From positions 8,539,001 through 8,603,000 of the forward strand of contig NZ_CP163443.1 of assembly GCF_041053055.1 (NCBI RefSeq): a stretch of 64,000 nt of DNA, written 5' to 3'. Each line of letters starts with the position of its first letter. Positions within the stretch are counted from its first letter, which is position 1. A program made the translations under genes and the position numbers. Below are positions 1 through 8,685 of the stretch, in pieces. This DNA comes from Streptomyces sp. R41. GTDB lineage: Bacteria; Actinomycetota; Actinomycetes; Streptomycetales; Streptomycetaceae. The notes beneath the pieces are model-generated. The model did not search any database, was not told the DNA's origin, and was given only the letters and a program-made list of their open reading frames with translations.

Positions 1-155
1 CCGCGTACCACGGTGCCGTCCGCGGCGAGGATCCTGCGGGCCAGCTCCTCGTCCACCGGGTAGTTGTCCTTGCCGCCCAGCCACCAGTCGTAGACGCGGG
101 CGGGATGGGGCCGACTGGTGTCGACACGGGTGGGCGCGGATTCACTGCCGGTCAT
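1..155 (-). CDS. SAM-dependent methyltransferase, DUF574 family (N-terminal part only)
   Basis: Only the first 51 residues lie in the window; the gene runs off the left edge. After a short polar N-terminus the protein carries HPARVYDWWLGGKDNYP and then a DEELARRIL stretch. This is the conserved opening of the actinobacterial DUF574 S-adenosylmethionine methyltransferase family, whose members are usually about 270 residues. The family is abundant in Streptomyces and its substrates are generally unknown. The ATG at 153-155 gives exactly the conserved N-terminus. The next gene leftward-reading upstream, at 213-1076, is on the same strand, so the two may be co-transcribed. Family assignment is firm; function is not. 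Confidence 0.8.
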   Translation of the reverse strand, partial: MTGSESAPTRVDTSRPHPARVYDWWLGGKDNYPVDEELARRILAADGTVVR

Positions 156-212
156 ACGGATGCTCCTCAAGGTGCTCAATGGGTTCGGATGGCGTCTCGT
201 CCGGGTGGCGTC

Positions 213-1076
213 TCAGAAGCTCCCGCGGAACTCCTGCAGGATCTTCTGGGTGCGCTGGGCGGAGGCCGCGTGGGCGGACATGTGGTCGAGGACCTCCAGG
301 TGCGTGGCCACCTCGGCGCGCGAGTCGAGGTAGAGGGCACCGGTCACGTACTCGCTGTAGACCATGTCCGGCAGCTCCGGCTCCGCGAAGCGGAACAGCG
401 CGAAGGACGTGTACGTGCCCGGGTGCGGGCCCTTCGCGTACTCGGCGACCTGGAGCGTGATGTGATCGCTCTCGATCGCCTGGAGGAGCCGGTCGATCTG
501 GTCGCGCATGACCGAGGCGTGGATGCCCACGGGCCGGATCAGCGCCGTCTCGTCCATGATCACCCACAGGTGCGGCGGACTCTCGCGCGTGAGCAGCTTC
601 TGCCGGTTCATGCGCAGCGCCACATGCCGCTCGATGGCATCGGGACCCGTCTGCCCGACCGTTCCGGCCTCCAGTACGGCCCGCGCGTAATCCTCGGTCT
701 GCAGCAGCCCGGGCACGAAGTGCGGCTCGTACGAGCGGATCATCCGGGCGGCGCCCTCCAGGCTGACGTGCATGCTGAACCAGTCCGGCAGCACATCGTG
801 GAACCGCTGCCACCACCCCGGCTGGTTCGCCTCCTCGGCCAGCGCGACGAAGGCGCCCACCTCGTCGTCGGCCACACCGTACGTCGTCAACAGCACCTGT
901 ACGTAAGGGATCTTGAGGGCGACCTCGGCCATCTCCATGCGGCGCACGGTCGCCGGGGCGACCCGCAACACACGGGCCGCCTCCTCCCGCTTCAGCCCCG
1001 AGGCCTCCCGCAACTCCTGCAACCGCCGCCCCAGCACCACCTGCCCCACGGTGGGCGCAGCCCGCCGCTCACTCAC
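213..1076 (-). CDS. XRE-family regulator with DUF5753 domain
   Basis: The product is a 287-residue DNA-binding regulator. Residues about 10-70 form a helix-turn-helix (GRRLQELREASGLKREEAAR, then VAPATVRRMEMAEV). The remainder is the DUF5753 ligand/effector domain, recognised by the FVPGLLQTEDYARAV region and the LRMNRQKLL segment. Such proteins are usually followed by a small DUF397 partner; none is seen here, and the downstream gene is a DUF574 methyltransferase. An in-frame ATG exists at 1091, but the GTG at 1076 has a GGGGAGG ribosome-binding site six bases upstream and gives the usual N-terminus VSERR, so I chose it. The trypsin-STAND gene reads toward this gene from upstream with an 84-99 bp gap, so read-through is possible. 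Confidence 0.85.
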   Translation of the reverse strand: MSERRAAPTVGQVVLGRRLQELREASGLKREEAARVLRVAPATVRRMEMAEVALKIPYVQVLLTTYGVADDEVGAFVALAEEANQPGWWQRFHDVLPDWFSMHVSLEGAARMIRSYEPHFVPGLLQTEDYARAVLEAGTVGQTGPDAIERHVALRMNRQKLLTRESPPHLWVIMDETALIRPVGIHASVMRDQIDRLLQAIESDHITLQVAEYAKGPHPGTYTSFALFRFAEPELPDMVYSEYVTGALYLDSRAEVATHLEVLDHMSAHAASAQRTQKILQEFRGSF

Positions 1077-1175
1077 GCCACGCCTCCCCACGCGCCGAAG
1101 TACCCGAGCAGTGTGTCATGTTCCGGTGGGAAGCCCCATGGGTCCGCGGGGAGTGCTCATTGCCCTGTCGTACCG

Positions 1176-4100
1176 TCAGGCCAGTAGCTTGCGCAGCGCC
1201 TTGAGAGAGGCATCACCGCGGACGGCGGCGCGGAGGTTCTCGCCGGTCTCGTCCAGCCGAAGCAGCAGAGGAGCCAGTCCGATCACATCCGCTACGAGCT
1301 CGCTGCGGCGGCGCCACCGACCGTCCGTCAGCCAGCGGCCTGCGATCTCCGCCGCGACGGGGACGGGCACCGAGACCTGCAGAGGACTCGAACTGGCGAG
1401 GACGGCCGCCCTCAGTTCGTTGCTTCGGGTACCCGAGAACCGCCTCAGAACAGCGTTGATCCACTCGCCCAGGAACTCGGGAGCCATCCCGTCGGCGATC
1501 TCCATGGCTGCATGGGCGGAGCTCGGGGCCCACCCGCAGTCATGAATTCCGTCCAGGGCCTCCGGTATGTCGCCGAGGTGCGCCTTGCGCACCGCTATGG
1601 CCGCGCGCAGGCTGTCGCGCTCCCCGGAACTCCCGGCCTGTCGTTCAACGGTCCCGGCCAACACATCCAGGTGGTGGCGGTCGAAGGCGTCGATGAGTTC
1701 CGCGACGCGACTCGCCCACCCCACGGGCACATCCCCTGGACGAGAGCCCTGGGAGAACGAGGTCTCGCCCTCGGCGAATCCAGGCGGCAGGAGCAGACTC
1801 CACGCCCTGGCACGGAAGCGGTCGGGAACGTGGTGGAAGAGCTGCGTGGCCCGGGAGAGATTCCACGGCATCTCCGCTTGCTGGCCGTCCAAGTACGTTT
1901 CCACCTCCTCCCAGAGCCTGTCCGCTTCGGGCGCTGACACCGACGGGAGGAGGGCGACAAGCAGGTTCGCCGCGCTCCACGCTCCCTCCTTCGTGCGGTC
2001 CCGGTATTCGGCCGCGTGAGCCCGCCGCCGCGCGGCGGCCATGGTCAGGGACACCGCGGAGGAAGGGAGGTCAGGGCCCGCAGCCGACAGTGCGCAGGCC
2101 AGCAAGGAGTGGCTGCCACCGCGCTGCGCGAATGCCACTGCCGCCGCCGGGGTGACGGACCGGGCGAGCCGGACGAAGTAGGCGTGGGTGAGGCGCTCCT
2201 TGTCGAGGTCGAGGTCTTCTCCCGCGCAATCGTCGATGAGTCGGGACAGCGCCACCTCGTCGATGCCGTGGGCCAGCGCGGTCCCGGCGACTCGCCGGGC
2301 CTTGTCCCGCAGCCAAGAAGGGGGAAGCGTCTTCGCCAGGCGCATCGCCCCTGTCGGGGTCATGGGGAGGCGTGCGCACATACCTGCCAGCACCGCGAAC
2401 CTCAGCTCCTCGCCGGCCAGTTCACGCAGCGCGCTGTCCCAGCCCCCGTCGGGCGGCTCGGGGGTGAGGCTCAGTGCGAGGGCGTCGTCATCCGTGACCG
2501 AGAGGCGGGTGCGGTAGGTCTCGGCCAAGGCGTCACTCGCCGCGGAGGGCCCAAAGCTCGCCCAGCGCGCGACGACGGCACGCAGGCCCGACGAGTCCCC
2601 CGCGGAGGAGTCCGCCATGGCAAGGCGCAGTGCCTCTGGAATCAGTTCCTCCTCCAGAGCCGGAGCGACGGCTTCCAGCACGCTCAAGGCATCACCTTGG
2701 CGGTCCCTCGCGCGGATGATGCGAAGGACAAGGCGGCCCAGGCCTCCTTGGGTCATGGCAGCCATGGCGTCCCGGAAGTGATTGCTGCCGCCGAAGAGTG
2801 CTGTTTCGGCATGCCCGTCGAGGAACTCGACGATCTGCTGTCGCTCGTGGGCCGGGAACGGGCCTCGACTCAATGCCGCGTACACCCTGCACCGATCGGG
2901 CGCACTGAGCGACGACGCCATGTGCTGGGCACGCCGGCACAGGTCCGGTGTCAGATGGGGCGCCATGCGGCCGAGCACGTCCGGCCACAGCACAGGGTCG
3001 AAGTCCCGGATGACGTCGTCCAGCGCACCGGACAACCGCTCGGCTCGAATGCTGTCCGGCAGCCAGGGTGCCGTGATGGCCACCACATCGGGGAAGCGGG
3101 CCACGTTCTCGTATTGGTCCGGCGAAAGGGCCTTGCCCCTGGTCATCCAGTGCACGACGGCATGCTCGGGATCCTGGTGGCCCAATGCGGCGGCCAGCCG
3201 TACTGCACGGTCCAACGGCACGCTCGCGGTCAGTACGCGCAGCAGCTCTTCACCGCTTCCCAGCCTGTCGAGGCGCTCGACGGCCTTCCGGCACGCCCGC
3301 GCGGCGAGGTCGCCGTCGAGGTGCGGTACGAGGCTGATGAGGGCGTACGCCTCTTCGTAGGTGCGTCGGCTGCCGGCGTAGATCGTGCCGGTGTCCGGCA
3401 CGATTTGGTGTTCGGCCACCCGCACAGCCTCGTCCGGCGACGAGATTCGGGCGAGGTGGACGACGTATGCGGCCAGGGCTTCGGCGAATTCGAGGTCGTG
3501 GGCGGGGCGTGCGCTGTCCAGCAGCCCGTCGATCTCCGCTCGCCCTGTGGTGCGCAGTACGGGGATCAGCACGCCGACTCCCGTCGCGCGCTCCACCGGC
3601 GACTGCAGGCCGAGGACGTATCCGATGGCCCGGCTCTCGCTCCAGACATTCCAGCGGACGAGTTCGGCGGCCAGTGCGGGTGACAGACATGCGGCTTGGA
3701 CGCTGGTGTTCGCGCGTGAGGCAGCCACGCCGAGGGCGGCAGCGACCGGGAAGGCTCTGCGTCGGCGCACGGTGCCGCGCCGCGCCTCAGCGGTCAGCCC
3801 GGACATCGCCCGGCGGACGTCCGGCAGATGGCCGTGCACATCCTCCGACGTACTGTCCCAAGCGCGCCGCCACTCGGTGGAGCCGAGCGGGACCAGGAGT
3901 TCGGGGCGGACGGCGCCGGCCCGGTCGAGATGCTGCCCAAGGTGTTTCACCAGGTATGCGGGGATGTCGTCGGCGGCCAGTCGTCCCTTGCGGACGTCAC
4001 GGAATGTCTCCTGTGCCCAGGTCAGATAGGCGTCTTCGACCCGAGCGAACTCGCCGTCCTCACGCAGTCGGCGCTGCCGTGTGGACGCGTAGCGCGGGTG

Positions 4101-5768
4101 TCCCAGGACGAGTGCCCGGTCGCCCTCGCGTCGGGTCAGGAAGCGGCGCAGCGCGACGAGGGACCGGTCGAGCCTGTCTCCCATCGGTGTGCGCCGGTTC
4201 TGCGGGGGCGACAGATGGCGCATCACCTGGAGCGCGTCGCCCCGGGTCAGGGGACCGCACGCCAGGGCCAACGTGTCCAGCAGGGCGCCCACGTCGGAGG
4301 AGGGTGGTCCGAGACCGGACCGCCACTGGACCTCCTGGTCGGCCCACCAACGCTCGAAGTAGGCCGTGAGCCCCCGTTCCACGGAGCGCAGCGACGAGAG
4401 GTCGGGTACCTGTCCTTTCTCTTGGAGGAGTTCGGCCAATTCGTCGACGTAGAGCCTGAGTACGACGGGTTCCCCGTCGGACAGGCGGTGCAGCTCGGCA
4501 GCGAGGCCTGACAGGTCGGGGAGCGCGGCGCGAAGATCGGGCTGGTGCGCCAGTACCTCCCGGACACCCTCGACGGAGAGTGCCGGCACGTCCAGGGTCC
4601 GGGCCCTGCGCCATCCCAGACGTTCGCGCCAGTCGTGCGCCGTGGGCCGGTCGGCCGTATGCCGGGCGGACAGGACCACACGCACGTCCTCCGCGAGTTC
4701 GTGCGGAAGGAAGTGCGGCCCCGGGTCCCAACCGACGGCCTCGTCCAGCCCGTCCACGACGACGAGCAGGCGGCCTGAGGGCGGCGGACGGCGTAGGAGA
4801 TCCGCCAGCTCCTCCCTGAGCTCGTCCGCTCCCCGGCCGGAGACGGCCACCGGCACCCGGTATGCCCGGGCGACGCGGGCCACCAGTGCTCTGTGGACGA
4901 CGTCCTCGGTCGCGATGTCGAAGGCGATGCTGATCGGGACGAAGACGACGGAGAGCGCCGGGGAGCCAACCAGGGAGTCGATCCACCTGATGAGCAAAGA
5001 GGACTTGCCGCGCCCCGCCGTGGCGGTGACCAGCAGACGCCTGTCGGCGCTCGCGTCCCACAGCCAGTCGGTGAGTTCCGCGAGCTCCGCGCTCCGGCCC
5101 CCGAACGGGACGGGTTCGTCGGCGCTTCCGAGGGTGGCCTCCACCAGATTGCCGATGGGTGTTTCCAGGGGGAGCCGAGCGCTGACCCGAACCGTGCCGG
5201 TCAGGCGGAAACGTGCCACCACCGTGTCGACCGGCACCGCGTAGAGCACGTTCGAGGCGGGGCGTTCCTGGCCCACCGTGGTGCGTGTCCGTAGCGGCAC
5301 CTGTTCGACGAGGATCCCGGCGACGCCCCCGGATCCCGGTATGACGACAGCGCTGCCTGAGTATCCCTTGAAGCTGCCCAGATCCTGCTGGACGCGCAGT
5401 TGAAGGACATGAAGCCCGTACCCCCGGTCATTGGTGATCTCTGTGGCGGCGAAGTCCACGATGCCGGTGAGTCCGGGGTCGTTGCCACGGGGTGTGTGCG
5501 GCGCGGCACGGACCCGCCATACGGCGCCCTCGGTCGCGGTCGAGAGGGAGGAGGGCTCGACGTCTTCCGCGAGATGGAGAACCGCCACGTCGAGCTGCTC
5601 GTCGTCCTCGGTTCGGACGACTTCGACCGTGCGTCCGGTCGGCAGCGCGAACGCCAACTCCGCCGTGTCGTGGCCGCGAACCACATGGCGAGCCGTGAGC
5701 ACCGCGCGGGCCGTCACGGCGCAGCCACCGCCGCGGTCACGCGCGCCGACGAGCACACGGCCGTGCAC
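1176..5768 (-). CDS. Trypsin-like protease fused to STAND NTPase with long helical repeat tail
   Basis: This 1530-residue protein starts directly with a trypsin-fold protease. His28 (TARHVV), Asp60 (LDVAVLHL) and Ser137 (GYSGSAV) form an apparently intact triad, and no signal peptide is seen, so it should be cytoplasmic. A P-loop NTPase follows, with Walker A ATAGRGKS (Lys255) and Walker B VVVDGLDEA (Asp339, Asp342, Glu343). About 900 residues of Ala/Leu/Arg-rich helical repeats then resemble a sensor superstructure. Such protease-STAND fusions next to a Trypco1 protein are described as NTP-dependent conflict systems, where the sensor is thought to release the protease on infection or damage. 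The GTG start at 5768 lies nine bases past the stop of the Trypco1 gene, so the pair is an operon. Target and trigger are unknown. Confidence 0.82.
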   Translation of the reverse strand: MHGRVLVGARDRGGGCAVTARAVLTARHVVRGHDTAELAFALPTGRTVEVVRTEDDEQLDVAVLHLAEDVEPSSLSTATEGAVWRVRAAPHTPRGNDPGLTGIVDFAATEITNDRGYGLHVLQLRVQQDLGSFKGYSGSAVVIPGSGGVAGILVEQVPLRTRTTVGQERPASNVLYAVPVDTVVARFRLTGTVRVSARLPLETPIGNLVEATLGSADEPVPFGGRSAELAELTDWLWDASADRRLLVTATAGRGKSSLLIRWIDSLVGSPALSVVFVPISIAFDIATEDVVHRALVARVARAYRVPVAVSGRGADELREELADLLRRPPPSGRLLVVVDGLDEAVGWDPGPHFLPHELAEDVRVVLSARHTADRPTAHDWRERLGWRRARTLDVPALSVEGVREVLAHQPDLRAALPDLSGLAAELHRLSDGEPVVLRLYVDELAELLQEKGQVPDLSSLRSVERGLTAYFERWWADQEVQWRSGLGPPSSDVGALLDTLALACGPLTRGDALQVMRHLSPPQNRRTPMGDRLDRSLVALRRFLTRREGDRALVLGHPRYASTRQRRLREDGEFARVEDAYLTWAQETFRDVRKGRLAADDIPAYLVKHLGQHLDRAGAVRPELLVPLGSTEWRRAWDSTSEDVHGHLPDVRRAMSGLTAEARRGTVRRRRAFPVAAALGVAASRANTSVQAACLSPALAAELVRWNVWSESRAIGYVLGLQSPVERATGVGVLIPVLRTTGRAEIDGLLDSARPAHDLEFAEALAAYVVHLARISSPDEAVRVAEHQIVPDTGTIYAGSRRTYEEAYALISLVPHLDGDLAARACRKAVERLDRLGSGEELLRVLTASVPLDRAVRLAAALGHQDPEHAVVHWMTRGKALSPDQYENVARFPDVVAITAPWLPDSIRAERLSGALDDVIRDFDPVLWPDVLGRMAPHLTPDLCRRAQHMASSLSAPDRCRVYAALSRGPFPAHERQQIVEFLDGHAETALFGGSNHFRDAMAAMTQGGLGRLVLRIIRARDRQGDALSVLEAVAPALEEELIPEALRLAMADSSAGDSSGLRAVVARWASFGPSAASDALAETYRTRLSVTDDDALALSLTPEPPDGGWDSALRELAGEELRFAVLAGMCARLPMTPTGAMRLAKTLPPSWLRDKARRVAGTALAHGIDEVALSRLIDDCAGEDLDLDKERLTHAYFVRLARSVTPAAAVAFAQRGGSHSLLACALSAAGPDLPSSAVSLTMAAARRRAHAAEYRDRTKEGAWSAANLLVALLPSVSAPEADRLWEEVETYLDGQQAEMPWNLSRATQLFHHVPDRFRARAWSLLLPPGFAEGETSFSQGSRPGDVPVGWASRVAELIDAFDRHHLDVLAGTVERQAGSSGERDSLRAAIAVRKAHLGDIPEALDGIHDCGWAPSSAHAAMEIADGMAPEFLGEWINAVLRRFSGTRSNELRAAVLASSSPLQVSVPVPVAAEIAGRWLTDGRWRRRSELVADVIGLAPLLLRLDETGENLRAAVRGDASLKALRKLLA

Positions 5769-5777
5769 GGCCCGCGC

Positions 5778-6101
5778 CTACTCGCCCCGGCGGCGGAAGG
5801 TCAGCGCCACTTCGAAGGTCGCCTCCGCCGATGCCTTGGAAAGAATCACTCCCGCCTCCGCGGTCAGCGTGATTCCGAAGGTCGCGGAAACCTCGCCCAC
5901 TTCCCAGTCTTCATGGCTGGGCAGGTCGCCGAGACTGCCCGCGACCGATGCCGCACCGGCGTGGACGGCCTCTCGGATGTCGTCGATCCGGCTCCTCAGC
6001 GACTCGGCGATATTGGAGCCCCACGAGATCTCACGGCCACTTTGAAGATCCACGACCTGAACGAGCACCTCGGTCGCCGACTCGCCGTCCGGCTCGGCCA
6101 T
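5778..6101 (-). CDS. Trypco1 (trypsin co-occurring domain, CU044_2847-like) protein
   Basis: A 107-residue protein whose second half carries TFGITLTAEAGVILSKASAE followed by a predicted beta strand, the signature of the Trypco1/CU044_2847 family. The family is known mainly from its constant linkage to trypsin-like proteases in conflict loci and probably modulates or delivers the protease; no activity is proven. It is immediately upstream of the trypsin-STAND gene (nine-base gap), which fits a dedicated partner. A second family member in this window (61963-62274) shares the same core motif but little else, so this is not a recent gene duplication. A scrap of the N-terminal coding sequence is repeated upstream at 6149-6179. 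Confidence 0.85.
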   Translation of the reverse strand: MAEPDGESATEVLVQVVDLQSGREISWGSNIAESLRSRIDDIREAVHAGAASVAGSLGDLPSHEDWEVGEVSATFGITLTAEAGVILSKASAEATFEVALTFRRRGE

Positions 6102-6179
6102 GCGCTTCCCCCTGCGGTGCCGTCCTGCAGTTGCGTAGATGCTTCCACAGATCCACGACTTGAACGAGCACGCGGTCGC
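6046..6179. repeat. Partial duplication of the Trypco1 5' region
   Basis: About 31 bases at 6046-6077, inside the Trypco1 gene, recur at 6149-6179 just upstream of it and downstream of the MmyB-type gene. The copies differ at two positions and one base of length. Read on the minus strand both encode VLVQVVDL, so the outer copy looks like the remnant of a second Trypco1 N-terminus or of a local slippage duplication. Confidence 0.6.
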
Positions 6180-6180
6180 G

Positions 6181-7014
6181 TCAAGTCGCCGACGACTGAA
6201 GGTATTTGACCGTCGCCGGGTCGGCCGGGAGGAAGGTCTCGATGGCCAGCTCGGCGACCGTCACGTCCATCGGCGTGTTGAAGGTGGAGATGGAGGAGAT
6301 GAAGGACAGGAGCCGCCCGTCGTGCTCGATCTGCATGGGGAGGGCGAAGTAGGCGACGGGTCCGGCGAGTTCGTCGTCGGCGGGGTCCGGGGCCGGGACT
6401 GGGTAGGCGGCCACCTCCTCGTACAGGGCGCGCAGCGGCTCCGAGCGGCGCAGCGCGATCTGGCGGTCCATCTGGGCGAGCAGATGGTCGCGCCAGGCGC
6501 GCAGATTGCGGATGCGCGGCGCCAGACCCTGCGGGTGGAGGGTGAGACGCATGGCGTTCAGCGGAGGCGTGAGCAGGGACTCCGGTACGCCTTCCAGGAG
6601 CATGACGATGCCCCGGTTCGCGGCGAGCACGTTGTATGTGGCGTCGACCACCAGCGCCGGATACGGCTCATAGCCCTGGATCAGCCGCTCCATGCCCTCG
6701 CGCAGGGCATCCATCGACGGGTCGTCGAGCGGGGTCTCCGGGTAGTGCGGAGCGTAGCCCGCCGCGAGCAGGAGCGCGTTGCGGTCCCGGACGGGGATGT
6801 CGAGATGCTCGGCGAGCCGCAGCACCATCTCCTCGCTGGGGCGGGAGCGGCCCGTCTCGATGAAGCTGATGTGCCGGGCCGAGGAACCCGCCCGCAGCGC
6901 CAGCTCCAGCTGGCTCACCCGCCGCTGCTCGCGCCAGCCGCGCAGGAGCGGGCCGATGCCCTTGTCGACGGGGGCAGTTGGGGGCGCCGCGGCTCCGGAC
7001 GGGACAATGGTCAT
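6181..7014 (-). CDS. XRE regulator with MmyB-like ligand-binding domain
   Basis: A 277-residue transcription factor. Residues about 18-80 are a helix-turn-helix (LLRGWREQRRVSQLELALRA, then HISFIETGRSRPSEEMVLRL). The rest is the MmyB-like ligand-binding domain with the typical GYAPHYPETPL, PALVVDATYNVLAANRG and NLRAWRDHLL segments. Family members sit next to the single enzyme gene they control and respond to small molecules, perhaps fatty-acid-like. The divergent neighbour, an ADP-ribosylglycohydrolase, starts only 27 bases away, making it the likely target. I see no convincing Shine-Dalgarno before the ATG, so the message may be leaderless. The longer open frame extending upstream is antisense to the hydrolase gene and was not used. 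Confidence 0.88.
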   Translation of the reverse strand: MTIVPSGAAAPPTAPVDKGIGPLLRGWREQRRVSQLELALRAGSSARHISFIETGRSRPSEEMVLRLAEHLDIPVRDRNALLLAAGYAPHYPETPLDDPSMDALREGMERLIQGYEPYPALVVDATYNVLAANRGIVMLLEGVPESLLTPPLNAMRLTLHPQGLAPRIRNLRAWRDHLLAQMDRQIALRRSEPLRALYEEVAAYPVPAPDPADDELAGPVAYFALPMQIEHDGRLLSFISSISTFNTPMDVTVAELAIETFLPADPATVKYLQSSAT

Positions 7015-7041
7015 ACAAGGACCGTAGTCGAGGAGTTGTGC

Positions 7042-8112
7042 GTGAACGAGTCGGGGAATCTGTCCTGGGAGGCAGAGGCGGTCTACCGGGCGCGGGTGCG
7101 GGGCTGTCTGCTGGGCGGGGCGGTCGGGGACGCCCTCGGCTATGCCATCGAGTTCGCGTCGCTGGAGCGGATCCGTGCCGGGTACGGGCCCCAGGGTGCG
7201 ACCGGGCTCGTACCCGACGGTGACGGGGTCGTGGGCCGGGTCAGCGACGACACACAGATGACGCTCTTCACGGTGGAGGGGCTCCAGCAGGCCCACGCGC
7301 GGGCCCGGCTCAAGGGGATCGGCGGTGCGTCGACCGCGTTGGTCCGGCAGGCGTACGAGCGGTGGCGGGAGACGCAGCATGAAGCCGAACCGGACGCGAC
7401 GGCGACCGGCGGGCTCGCCGCGCAGGCCTGGCTGTACGCGCGCCGCGCCCCCGGCAACGCCTGTCTGTCCGGGCTCGCGCAGCACCACGTCCCCGACCCG
7501 TGGGGCGAGCTGGGTCCGCCCGGGCCCGTCAATCCGGAGTCGAAGGGGTGCGGCACGGTGATGCGCTCGGCGCCGTTCGGGCTCATGGTGCGCACCCCGG
7601 CCCGGCACGCGTTCGAGCTGGCCGCGCGGTGCGCCCAAATCACTCACGGTCACCCCACGGGGTACTACGCCGCGGGGGCGCTGGCCGCCATCGTCAGCCA
7701 TCTGGTCGCGGGGGACTCCCTGGAGGGTGCCGTGCTGCGCACGCTGCGACTGCTCGTCCGCCATCCCGGGCACGAGGAGACCGCGGCCGCCCTGAACCAA
7801 GCCCTCGACCTGTCCGCCGAAGGCGCTCCGACCGCCGAGAAGGTCGAGTCCCTCGGTGCCGGCTGGATCGCCGAGGAGGCCCTGGCCATCGGCGTCTACT
7901 CCGCCCTCGCCGGCGACAAGGTCACCGACGCCCTCCTTCTCTCCGTCAACCACTCCGGCGACAGCGACTCCACCGGCTCCATCTGCGGCAACCTCCTCGG
8001 CGCGCGGTACGGCGACCACGGGCTCCCGCAGGAGTGGCTGGAGCGGATCGAGGGGCGCGCGCAGATCGCCGCCCTCGCGGACGACTTCGCCACGGAGTGC
8101 GTACGCCGCTGA
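7042..8112 (+). CDS. ADP-ribosylglycohydrolase family protein (DraG-like)
   Basis: A 356-residue cytosolic protein of the ADP-ribosylglycohydrolase family, which removes ADP-ribose from proteins or small molecules with two metal ions. The N-terminal GCLLGGAVGDALG, the acidic VSDDTQMTLFT and the C-terminal NHSGDSDSTGSICGNLLGA segments supply the usual metal ligands. The GTG start at 7042 follows GAGGAG at a spacing of six. It is divergent from an MmyB-like regulator, a common regulator-enzyme arrangement. Paralogues are frequent in Streptomyces and the substrate cannot be told from sequence. A strong G-rich hairpin follows downstream at 8212-8228. Confidence 0.9.
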   Translation: MNESGNLSWEAEAVYRARVRGCLLGGAVGDALGYAIEFASLERIRAGYGPQGATGLVPDGDGVVGRVSDDTQMTLFTVEGLQQAHARARLKGIGGASTALVRQAYERWRETQHEAEPDATATGGLAAQAWLYARRAPGNACLSGLAQHHVPDPWGELGPPGPVNPESKGCGTVMRSAPFGLMVRTPARHAFELAARCAQITHGHPTGYYAAGALAAIVSHLVAGDSLEGAVLRTLRLLVRHPGHEETAAALNQALDLSAEGAPTAEKVESLGAGWIAEEALAIGVYSALAGDKVTDALLLSVNHSGDSDSTGSICGNLLGARYGDHGLPQEWLERIEGRAQIAALADDFATECVRR

Positions 8113-8135
8113 GGTGGGGTTTGTTCCGCCCCGCC

Positions 8136-8228
8136 GCCCCGCAAGGGGCGCGGGGAACTGCGCGACAAGCCCCCACTGACCCGCAGCCAAAAGACAACCC
8201 AGGGGGTCTGGGGGGGGCGAAGCCCCCC
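8136..8228. repeat. Dispersed Streptomyces intergenic repeat, copy 1, with terminator hairpins
   Basis: Bases 8136-8171 match 42266-42301 almost exactly: a GCCCC-GCAA-GGGGC mini-hairpin followed by GCGGGGAACTGCGCGA. The wider gap 8113-8374 otherwise contains no gene. A second perfect hairpin (GGGGGGC, loop GAA, GCCCCCC) lies at 8212-8228 and probably ends transcription of the upstream hydrolase. The repeat resembles a family scattered between genes in many Streptomyces genomes. Confidence 0.7.
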
Positions 8229-8374
8229 GAGGTACGGGAATGGGTAGGGGCGGAGGAGGCGAAAGACCCTCGGTGTACCGGCGCCTGGCGTGTGCGGCGC
8301 AGCCGGCAGGGGACTGTGGCACGCTGAGGAACAGCCTCACCCGCACCCCCCCGCCGGACGAAAGGAGCGAGGTC

Positions 8375-8680
8375 ATGGCCGTCGAACCGTTGTCGCAGAA
8401 GGAGATCGAGGAGCGGCTCGCGGAGTTGCCGGGCTGGTCGGTGGACGGCGACCGACTCGCCCGTTCCTACCGCCTCGGCTCGCACTTCGCGGCGACCGCG
8501 ATGGTCGTGCACATCGCCCAGGTGCAGGAGGAGCTCGACCACCACTCCGACCTCACGCTCGGCTACAACACCATCTCCCTCACCGTGAACACGCACAGCG
8601 TCGGCGGCGCCATCACCGAACTCGACTTCGCTCTCGCCCGCAGGGTGGAGGACCTCGCCCCGGGACACGGGGCAAGCTGA
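8375..8680 (+). CDS. 4a-hydroxytetrahydrobiopterin dehydratase (pterin carbinolamine dehydratase)
   Basis: A 101-residue protein, the usual length for this family. It dehydrates 4a-carbinolamine pterin, recycling the cofactor of aromatic amino acid hydroxylases. The active-site pattern is present: ELDHHSDLTLGYNTISLTV followed by NTHSVGG and a late ELD, giving the paired histidines and the downstream His/Asp. The ATG at 8375 is preceded by AAAGGAG with a seven-base gap. No phenylalanine hydroxylase is visible nearby, so the partner lies elsewhere or the protein has the alternative transcription-cofactor-like role known for homologues. The next gene starts six bases after the stop, suggesting co-transcription. 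Confidence 0.92.
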   Translation: MAVEPLSQKEIEERLAELPGWSVDGDRLARSYRLGSHFAATAMVVHIAQVQEELDHHSDLTLGYNTISLTVNTHSVGGAITELDFALARRVEDLAPGHGAS

Positions 8681-8685
8681 CCCAC

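Noticed and set aside
2016..3683. A 555-residue plus-strand open frame opposite the trypsin-STAND gene, and many similar long frames elsewhere
   Set aside because: In this GC-rich DNA the antisense frames of real genes stay open by chance. The sequence is Arg/Gly/Val-rich without domains, and the minus-strand gene has clear motifs.
6139..7041. An upstream extension of the ADP-ribosylglycohydrolase frame
   Set aside because: It is antisense to the MmyB-type regulator; the GTG at 7042 has a proper ribosome-binding site and the family N-terminus.
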